Below are positions 8,228 to 13,023 of a stretch of 13,023 nucleotides of DNA, piece by piece. The position numbers were made by a program, and so were the translations under genes. The stretch is taken from assembly GCA_947384095.1 (NCBI GenBank), contig CANDFU010000014.1:1-13023 (forward strand), read 5' to 3'. This DNA is from an uncultured Roseburia sp. GTDB lineage: Bacteria; Bacillota; Clostridia; Lachnospirales; Lachnospiraceae. Below the pieces are notes generated by a model that did no database searches, was not told the origin of the DNA, and saw only the letters and a program-made list of their open reading frames with translations. Position 1 is the first letter of the stretch; each line of letters starts with the position of its first letter.

Positions 8228-8942
8228 ATTTCGAAAATATGGCGCGATGAAGTTTGTCGGACATCTGGATATGATGCGGTATTTCCAGAAAGCAATGCGC
8301 CGGGCTGAGATTGCTATCTGTTATTCGGAAGGGTTTTCCCCGCATCAGATTATGTCGTTTGCCGCGCCCCTGGGCGTGGGTGTGACAAGCGACGGAGAAT
8401 ATCTGGATATTGAAGTCGGTGCGTCAAAGACGAGCGGAGACGCTATCCGTGATTTAAACGCGGTCATGGCGGACGGTGTTGAGATCACCGGATATCAGAA
8501 GCTGCCGGATAACGCGAAAACGGCGATGTCGGTTGTGGCTGCCGCCGACTATGATCTTTTTTATAAAGAAGGGTATCACGTTCCGGCGTCCGTGGAGCAG
8601 TTTGAGGAAGGCATAGAGGCTTTTTTTGTCCGTCCGTCTGAAGTTCTTGTCACAAAGGCGACGAAAAAGAGTGAGAAGACGATGGATTTAAAGAAGCTGG
8701 TCTATGATTTCAGGATAAGGGTGGAAGACGGACGCCCTGTCTTTTACCTGCTGCTGTCGACGGGGAGCGTGGACAATGTAAAGCCGGAGCTGGTTTTTGA
8801 GGCGCTGCTTGCATCGATGGGGCTTGTTTTTGAAGCGGATGCGGTGCAGATTCACCGCCGGGACGTCTATGCGGCGCGCGCTCTAAAGGCTGACGATGGT
8901 TTCCGTTTTTGTTCGCTGGGGGAAATGGGAGAGATGGTGTGA
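8211..8942 (+). CDS. TIGR03936-family radical-SAM-associated protein (DUF2344)
   Basis: 243 residues, cytosolic, of unknown function. It opens with MKIRIKFRKYGAMKFVGHLDMMRYFQKAMRRAEI and then YSEGFSPHQIMSFAAPLGVGVTSDGEYLDIEV, the recognisable DUF2344 signature. The stretch near 145-185 is charged (TKATKKSEKTMDLKKLVYDF). No cofactor motif is visible. ATG 8211 overlaps the last 17 bases of the radical SAM gene and follows the G-rich GGCGGGGG (8195-8202) at 8 bases. An earlier in-frame ATG at 8142 would add 23 residues with no family likeness and is rejected. The constant pairing with the TIGR03960 protein suggests it supplies substrate binding or a partner surface for that enzyme; this is inference. 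RNase E/G follows after 71 bases, an order common in Clostridia. Confidence 0.88.
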   Translation: MKIRIKFRKYGAMKFVGHLDMMRYFQKAMRRAEIAICYSEGFSPHQIMSFAAPLGVGVTSDGEYLDIEVGASKTSGDAIRDLNAVMADGVEITGYQKLPDNAKTAMSVVAAADYDLFYKEGYHVPASVEQFEEGIEAFFVRPSEVLVTKATKKSEKTMDLKKLVYDFRIRVEDGRPVFYLLLSTGSVDNVKPELVFEALLASMGLVFEADAVQIHRRDVYAARALKADDGFRFCSLGEMGEMV

Positions 8943-9003
8943 AAAACCGCAGTCCTGTTTCTGATATTTCGGGCGGTGGCCGCCACAAAACCGGTTCGGG
9001 CAT

Positions 9004-9009
9004 GGAGGA
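9004..9009 (+). promoter_or_regulatory. Ribosome binding site of the RNase E/G gene
   Basis: GGAGGA lies 4 bases before ATG 9014. Because the site overlaps the alternative in-frame ATG at 9002, it argues for 9014 as the start. Confidence 0.65.
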
Positions 9010-9013
9010 TTTT

Positions 9014-10279
9014 ATGAATCGCTGTGTGATTACAAGGGAAGAGATCAGAGGGCGGGAATATCTGATCTCTGCCCTTTATGATAACAACGGAAAGATGATC
9101 GAACTTTTTCCGGATCTCGCCGATGACTGCCGGGTGCGCCTCGGCGATATTTATGTCGGAAGGGTGGAAAAGATACTTCCGAATATAAACGCCGCCTTCA
9201 TCCGGATCGGCGCGGAGGAGAGCTGCTATTTTTCACTCGAAGACCTGAAAAATCCGGTTTTTACCAGAAAGTATTCCGTGAAAAAAGAGATCGCAGCGGG
9301 GGATGAACTGCTTGTGCAGGTGGCGAAGGAGGCTGCGAAGAAAAAACAGGCCTCTGTCACGGCAAATTTAAGTTTTTCCGGGACATATGTGGCTGTGACA
9401 ACCGGAAACAGAAGGTATGGCGTTTCCGCAAAACTTTCCAGAGGACGGCGCGCACATTTTCTGGAGCTTTTGACGGAGCATTGCGGTCCGGAAGGGGCGG
9501 GAGAGTATGGTGTGATCGTCCGCACAAATGCTGCGGGAGCGGAAGACGGACACATTCTCGCGGAACTGGAAGCGCTCGGAAAATACTGCAGGAATGTTCT
9601 TGACGATGCAAGGCACCGGAGCTGCTTTAGTCTGGTACACAGAGAGCCGCCTTTTTACTTAAAGCATGTTTCCGGCATCCGTCAGGATATGCTCAGTGAG
9701 ATCGTGACGGATGACGCGGCTGTTTTTCAGACACTGTGCGAGACATATCAGATTCCTCCGGAAAAGCTTTGCACGCAGGGAAGCATATCCGTTCCGGTCA
9801 ATGAGGTGGAGACGGAAAGCGGAATCCGGCTAAGGCTTTACACGGATGAGATGCTGCCGCTGTCTGCGCTCTGCAGTGTGAAAGGCGGCATTGAAAGCGC
9901 GCTGAATGAGCGCGTATGGCTGAGGTCCGGCGCATATCTTGTCATACAGCCGACGGAAGCGCTTACCGTGATCGACGTCAATACCGGAAAAAATACGGCA
10001 AAGAAAAATGTTCAGGAAAATTTTCTGAGGGTAAATAAAGAGGCTGCCCTGGAAATCGCGCGCCAGCTGAGGCTCAGGAATATTTCGGGGATCGTGATCG
10101 TCGATTTTATCAATCTGGCGTCAGAAGAGGCGGGGAGGGAACTGCTCGGTGTGTTCCGGCAGGCGTTAAAGGACGATCCGGTGCCTGCGGATATCGTTGA
10201 TATGACAAAGCTGGGTCTGGTGGAGGTGACGCGGAAAAAAGTGAGAAAACCGCTGCAGGAAATACTCATCGGCGTCTGA
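9014..10279 (+). CDS. rng: Ribonuclease E/G family endoribonuclease, short form
   Basis: Single-strand endoribonuclease for mRNA decay and rRNA or tRNA maturation; 421 residues. An S1 RNA-binding domain spans about 37-115 (GDIYVGRVEKILPNINAAFIRIG). The 5'-phosphate sensor stretch GVIVRTNA holds R170-T171, matching R169-T170 of E. coli RNase E, so a preference for 5'-monophosphate RNA is expected. The DNase-I-like catalytic part has VIDVNTGKNTAKKN with Asp321 and GIVIVDFINL with Asp364, matching catalytic D303 and D346. The protein ends at VEVTRKKVRKPLQEILIGV. The CPxC zinc-link cysteines and the small domain of E. coli RNase E/G are absent, so tetramer assembly must differ. The ATG is set by GGAGGA. 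It is the last gene of the plus-strand unit. The ribosomal rplU/rpmA genes often found next in Clostridia are absent here. A large hairpin lies in its early codons. Confidence 0.93.
   Translation: MNRCVITREEIRGREYLISALYDNNGKMIELFPDLADDCRVRLGDIYVGRVEKILPNINAAFIRIGAEESCYFSLEDLKNPVFTRKYSVKKEIAAGDELLVQVAKEAAKKKQASVTANLSFSGTYVAVTTGNRRYGVSAKLSRGRRAHFLELLTEHCGPEGAGEYGVIVRTNAAGAEDGHILAELEALGKYCRNVLDDARHRSCFSLVHREPPFYLKHVSGIRQDMLSEIVTDDAAVFQTLCETYQIPPEKLCTQGSISVPVNEVETESGIRLRLYTDEMLPLSALCSVKGGIESALNERVWLRSGAYLVIQPTEALTVIDVNTGKNTAKKNVQENFLRVNKEAALEIARQLRLRNISGIVIVDFINLASEEAGRELLGVFRQALKDDPVPADIVDMTKLGLVEVTRKKVRKPLQEILIGV
9034..9076 (+). other. Strong RNA hairpin in the first codons of the RNase E/G gene
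   Basis: Left arm AAGGGAAGAGATCAGA (9034-9049) pairs with right arm TCTGATCTCTGCCCTT (9061-9076). Fifteen of 16 positions pair by Watson-Crick rules, with one A-G mismatch and an 11-base loop. It starts 18 bases after the ATG and no U-run follows, so it is not a terminator. RNase E of E. coli controls its own mRNA through leader hairpins, so a cis autoregulatory role is a reasonable guess, but codon constraint or chance is not excluded. Confidence 0.6.
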
Positions 10280-10331
10280 ATCAGATCCTGACAGGTGTTT
10301 ATATGTTTTGAAAGAAATACACCGCACCCTC

Positions 10332-10361
10332 TTGAAATTCTTTACCCGATTAAGATATAAT
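10332..10361 (+). promoter_or_regulatory. Sigma-A-type promoter of the hydrogenase gene
   Basis: The -35 box TTGAAA (10332-10337) and a perfect -10 box TATAAT (10356-10361) are 18 bases apart. Transcription should start near 10367-10369, giving a leader of about 73 bases before ATG 10442. The promoter separates the hydrogenase from the upstream operon. No terminator is visible after the RNase gene, so some read-through may add to it. Confidence 0.78.
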
Positions 10362-10368
10362 AATCGGG
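10345..10368. promoter_or_regulatory. Dyad bracketing the -10 box (possible operator)
   Basis: CCCGATTA (10345-10352) and TAATCGGG (10361-10368) are perfect 8-bp inverted arms separated by 8 bases that contain most of the TATAAT box. A protein bound here would compete directly with RNA polymerase. The arms match no operator I recognise. There is no U-run, so a terminator role is unlikely. Confidence 0.45.
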
Positions 10369-10369
10369 A

Positions 10370-10387
10370 TAGTTAATTTATTAACAA
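10370..10387. promoter_or_regulatory. Rex-type redox operator
   Basis: TAGTTAATTTATTAACAA matches the Rex consensus TTGTTAA-N4-TTAACAA at 13 of 14 defined positions. It sits at the expected transcription start, where a bound repressor would block initiation. Rex is an NADH/NAD+-sensing repressor of fermentation and hydrogenase genes in many Firmicutes. Derepression at high NADH would fit a hydrogen-forming electron sink. Confidence 0.65.
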
Positions 10388-10441
10388 ACTGCGTAACATT
10401 TGGTAGTTTCAAAATTGAGAGAAAAGAGTGAGGTAAACACG

Positions 10442-11890
10442 ATGTATGCTGATGAAAATGTAATTAAAATCAAGCATGATGTGCTCCACGAGGTGGCAAA
10501 ACTGGCATTTGCCGGGGAGCTGGACGCCAAGAGGGATCATATCGCGCTGGAACTGATTCCAGGCCCGACGCCGCAGTTTCGTTGTTGTATCTACAAAGAG
10601 AGAGAAATTATCAGACAGAGGGTACGTCTGGCGGAAGGCAAAGCGCCGGGGCCGGTAGACGACGGAAACGTGATACAGGTTATCAGTTCTGCCTGTGAGG
10701 ACTGCCCGATTTCCAGTTACACAGTTACGGAGAACTGCCAGAACTGTATCGGGAAGGCGTGTATCAATGCATGTAAATTTGGCGCCATAGAATCCGGAAG
10801 AGACCGTTCCCACATCGACGCGTCCAAGTGCAAAGAGTGTGGAAAGTGTGCGCAGGCGTGCCCCTACAACGCGATTGCACATTTAAAGAGACCGTGCAAA
10901 TACAGCTGTCCGGTGAACGCGATTACATACGATGAGCACGGGATTTCCATCATCGATAAGGATAAATGCATCCGCTGTGGAAAATGTATTCACAGCTGTC
11001 CGTTCGGTGCTATCGGCACAAAGACCTGGATTGTGGACGTCGTGGAGGCGTTAAAATCGGGTAAGAAGGTATATGCGATGGCCGCTCCGGCGACGGAGGG
11101 ACAGTTCGGCCCGGATATCACGATGGCGAGCTGGCGGAAAGCAATGAAAGAAGTCGGATTTGACGATTTTTACGATGTCGGCCTCGGCGGCGACATGACA
11201 TCGGCATACGAAGCGGAAGAGTGGGCCGAAGCGTATCGCGAGGGCAAAAAGAAAGTGACGTCCTGCTGCCCGGCTTTTGTCAATATGGTACGCATGCATT
11301 ATCCGGAACTGGCGGAGTGTGTGTCCACAACCGTTTCCCCGATGTGCGCGGTATCGCGTCTGATCAAGGCGAAAGAACCGGATGCCGTGACTGTATTTAT
11401 CGGGCCCTGCATGGCAAAGAAATCCGAGGTCGTAGACCAGAAGATTCCGGGAAACGCGGATTATGTTCTGACTTACAGTGAGATCCGCGCTATTATGAAG
11501 GCGAAAAATGTTAATTTGGAGCCGTGCCCGAACGACGACCAGATTGCGTCTGTTTATGGAAAGCGTTTCGCAAACTCCGGCGGTGTCACCGCGGCAGTGC
11601 TGCAGAGTCTAAAAGAAGCCGAGGACGAAATCGACGCAAAGGTGTGCAGGGCAAACGGAGCTGCAGACTGCAAAAAAGCGCTTCTTCTGCTGAAGGCGGC
11701 CAGACTGCCGGAAGATTTTGTGGAAGGTATGATCTGTGACGGCGGCTGCGTCGGCGGGCCGAGTGCTTTCAACGACCAGTTTTCGTCCAAGAAAAACCGC
11801 GATGCGCTGATCGCGCAGGCAGACGGCCGCGGGATTCACGAAAACCTTAACAATTACGACATGAGCAGCTTCTCCATGCATCGCGAATAG
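10442..11890 (+). CDS. Monomeric [FeFe] hydrogenase, group B (TIGR04105-like)
   Basis: 482 residues, no signal peptide, cytosolic. The N-terminal half is a ferredoxin-like relay: cysteines at 85, 88, 99, 102, 107, 111; a cluster motif C130-C133-C136-C140; C152 and C156; and C176-C179-C182-C186. The H-cluster domain has L1 TSCCPAF (273-279; C275 likely proton relay, C276 ligand), L2 GPCMAKKSE (321-329; C323) and L3 EGMICDGGCVGGP (428-440; C432, C436). TSCCPAF instead of TSCCPxW and GGP instead of GGG point to group B rather than the classic group A. The likely reaction is ferredoxin-linked proton reduction or hydrogen uptake, but the in vivo direction in this group is poorly known. ATG 10442 has TGAGG (10429-10433) at 8 bases. 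A TTG 14 codons earlier is less likely. No partner subunit or HydEFG maturase is nearby. The last codons overlap a tandem repeat. Confidence 0.92.
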   Translation: MYADENVIKIKHDVLHEVAKLAFAGELDAKRDHIALELIPGPTPQFRCCIYKEREIIRQRVRLAEGKAPGPVDDGNVIQVISSACEDCPISSYTVTENCQNCIGKACINACKFGAIESGRDRSHIDASKCKECGKCAQACPYNAIAHLKRPCKYSCPVNAITYDEHGISIIDKDKCIRCGKCIHSCPFGAIGTKTWIVDVVEALKSGKKVYAMAAPATEGQFGPDITMASWRKAMKEVGFDDFYDVGLGGDMTSAYEAEEWAEAYREGKKKVTSCCPAFVNMVRMHYPELAECVSTTVSPMCAVSRLIKAKEPDAVTVFIGPCMAKKSEVVDQKIPGNADYVLTYSEIRAIMKAKNVNLEPCPNDDQIASVYGKRFANSGGVTAAVLQSLKEAEDEIDAKVCRANGAADCKKALLLLKAARLPEDFVEGMICDGGCVGGPSAFNDQFSSKKNRDALIAQADGRGIHENLNNYDMSSFSMHRE

Positions 11891-11956
11891 CGAAGCATTG
11901 CATCGCGAATAGCGAAGCATTGCATCGCGAATAGCAAAGCATTGCATCGCGAATAG
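11877..11956. repeat. 22-base tandem repeat array over the hydrogenase stop codon
   Basis: Three full 22-base units (11877-11898, 11899-11920, 11921-11942) plus a 14-base partial (11943-11956). Units 1 and 2 are identical; unit 3 has one G-to-A change. Each unit contains CATCGCGAATAG, and in the first unit this encodes His-Arg-Glu-stop of the hydrogenase. Each unit can fold: TGC-A-TCGC, loop GAATA, GCGA-A-GCA, with an A-A mismatch. There is no spacer between units, so it is not CRISPR. Confidence 0.9.
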
Positions 11957-11960
11957 AGGG

Positions 11961-12011
11961 AAAAAGAAAAAGAGACAGACCGGGTTTCAGATGGGTTTGT
12001 CTCTTTTTTTT
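11961..12011. terminator. Bidirectional intrinsic terminator
   Basis: AGAGACAGACC (11971-11981) pairs with GGTTTGTCTCT (11994-12004) over 11 positions, one of them G-U, with a 12-base loop. A T-run follows at 12004-12011 on the plus strand. The A-rich stretch 11961-11970 gives a U-run on the minus strand. It therefore closes the hydrogenase transcript and can also end the convergent transporter transcript. Confidence 0.85.
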
Positions 12012-12078
12012 ACAGGAAAGATCCTGTTGCGCTGAAATGATAAAGCGGCTGTTTTCTAAACTCCGGGCAGGTCACATG

Positions 12079-13023
12079 TCAGGCATTTTCCGGCCCCGAA
12101 AGCTGTTTAAAATACCGATAAACCATCGGCACGGCGAGAATGAATGACAGGGCATCTGCAACCGGGCCTGCCGCCTGCATGCCAATCAGCCCGAATGGTC
12201 CCGGCAGGATAAGGAGCGCGGGTATGTAAAAGATAAGCTGACGGCTGAAAATCAGAATGCTGCTCGGAAGTGGTTTTCCCACAACCTGAAACAGCGTGTT
12301 GGCGCTCTGCATATAATTGATGAATGGAAGAGTCAGACAGATCAGGCGAAGCGCCGTCGCGCCTACACGGACTACCTCGGGGTCATCCCTGAAGATACCG
12401 ATCAGATATGGCGCCAGCAGAAAACCTGCCATGCCGAAAACGCACATACTGGCTGTGCTGACTTTGACGGCATAATGAAAACCGTCTTTCACGCGCGCAT
12501 AGTTTTTCATCCCGTGTGCATAGCCGATGACTGGCTGGCTTCCCTGGTTCATGCCCGTGGATACGGCGTTGGAAAGGTACATCAGACGACCGCAGATACT
12601 CATCGCCGCGATTGCTGCATCCCCCCATCTTGCGGCGACCGTATTCAGAAGAACGTTTGCGATCATGTTGCAGCCATGGCGGCACAGGCTTGGAGAGCCG
12701 ATGGAAAATAAGCGGACATACTCTTTTGGATGTTTGGAGATATTCCGAAAAGACAGGCGTACCTGTGTCAGGCCCTGCACGTAATAGCGCATCATTAAAG
12801 CCCAGGCGATAAACTGGCTTATGCCCGTTGCGATTGCCGCTCCGCCAACGCCCATCTGAAGGCCGAAAATAAATAAGGGATCTAAAACCATATTTAAAAC
12901 GCCTCCGGTCACCTGTCCGATCATGCTTTCTTTGCTTCTGCCTTCCGCGCGCAGACACTGGCTTAAGGCCAGGCTGCTGGCGGCGAACGGAGCTGCCGGC
13001 AGAAGAAAACGGCTGTAGTCCAG
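12079..13023 (-). CDS. MATE-family efflux transporter, C-terminal part
   Basis: The reading frame is open to the right edge of the window and stops with TGA at 12081-12079. It gives 314 residues, so about 130-140 N-terminal residues of a usual 450-residue MATE protein lie outside. MATE proteins are inner-membrane exporters that expel drugs or other cationic or organic compounds using a sodium or proton gradient. Recognisable stretches are ALSQCLRAEGRSK, VLNMVLDPLFIFGLQMGVGGAAIATGISQ and MNQGSQPVIGYAHG, the usual sequence around the two-fold repeat. Several hydrophobic helices follow, for example SMCVFGMAGFLLAPYLIGIF and LIFYIPALLILPG. The ATG at 12924 is internal, not the start. The gene is convergent with the hydrogenase, with the shared terminator between them. 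Start, promoter and substrate cannot be judged. Confidence 0.9.
   Translation of the reverse strand: MDYSRFLLPAAPFAASSLALSQCLRAEGRSKESMIGQVTGGVLNMVLDPLFIFGLQMGVGGAAIATGISQFIAWALMMRYYVQGLTQVRLSFRNISKHPKEYVRLFSIGSPSLCRHGCNMIANVLLNTVAARWGDAAIAAMSICGRLMYLSNAVSTGMNQGSQPVIGYAHGMKNYARVKDGFHYAVKVSTASMCVFGMAGFLLAPYLIGIFRDDPEVVRVGATALRLICLTLPFINYMQSANTLFQVVGKPLPSSILIFSRQLIFYIPALLILPGPFGLIGMQAAGPVADALSFILAVPMVYRYFKQLSGPENA

Noticed and set aside
8972..8984. GGCGG-TGG-CCGCC hairpin before the RNase gene as a terminator
   Set aside because: The stem is only 5 bp with a 3-base loop and no T-run follows. Termination here is not supported.
8909..9013. Upstream extension of the RNase E/G frame by 35 codons
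   Set aside because: It overlaps the DUF2344 gene, has no family likeness, and the GGAGGA site points to ATG 9014.
10294..10323. GGTGT...ACACC inverted repeat after the RNase gene as its terminator
   Set aside because: The stem is 5 bp with a loop of about 20 bases and no T-run follows.
11877..11956. CRISPR array
   Set aside because: The units are directly adjacent with no spacers and no cas genes are present; it is a simple tandem repeat.
12012..12027. ACAGGA-AAGA-TCCTGT hairpin as the transporter's own terminator
   Set aside because: It is a 6-bp stem lacking a U-run on the minus strand. The larger structure at 11961-12011 explains termination better.
12475..12812. Several short plus-strand open frames opposite the transporter
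   Set aside because: They overlap each other and the conserved MATE coding frame, and none has a ribosome site or a recognisable domain.

Overview
The window is a compact, low-intergenic stretch of a bacterial chromosome, most probably from an anaerobic Firmicute of the class Clostridia, and Lachnospiraceae-like in style. This placement is inferred from gene content: a group B monomeric [FeFe] hydrogenase, the TIGR03960/TIGR03936 radical-SAM pair next to an RNase E/G, a DUF815 ATPase, strong AAGGGG/GGAGG ribosome sites and a Rex-type operator. It has not been checked against any database.

Layout. Bases 56-10279 hold seven genes on the plus strand with short gaps (11-71 bases) and one 17-base overlap. 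In order: pheA (chorismate mutase/prephenate dehydratase); a DUF815 P-loop ATPase; a Ppx/GppA-HD exopolyphosphatase-like protein; ppk1 polyphosphate kinase; a B12-binding-type radical SAM protein of unknown role; its DUF2344 partner; and a short RNase E/G. No internal terminator is visible, so the block from DUF815 to the RNase reads as one transcription unit. A 162-base gap (10280-10441) carries a clear sigma-A-type promoter, two dyads and the start region of a separately controlled [FeFe] hydrogenase gene. The hydrogenase stop codon lies inside an 80-base array of 22-base tandem repeats. The array is followed by a hairpin terminator that can serve both strands. A convergent MATE-family transporter gene on the minus strand runs off the right edge.

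How the genes fit together. ppk1 and the Ppx-like gene are adjacent and can oppose each other in making and breaking polyphosphate, although the Ppx-like protein has lost a normally conserved phosphate-loop aspartate. The unit also contains an RNase E/G. PPK and RNase E are both found in the E. coli degradosome, so an RNA-decay/polyphosphate link is possible but only inferred. pheA makes phenylpyruvate for phenylalanine and carries its own feedback ACT domain. The hydrogenase is probably tied to redox state through Rex.

Most notable signals: a 13/14 match to the Rex operator just downstream of the hydrogenase promoter; an 8-bp dyad bracketing that promoter's -10 box; a nearly perfect 16-position hairpin within the first codons of the RNase E/G gene; the 22-base repeat array overlapping the hydrogenase stop; and the Asp-to-Tyr change in the exopolyphosphatase-like protein. 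I saw no tRNA, rRNA, CRISPR array, insertion sequence or riboswitch, and no gene-free stretch longer than 300 bases.
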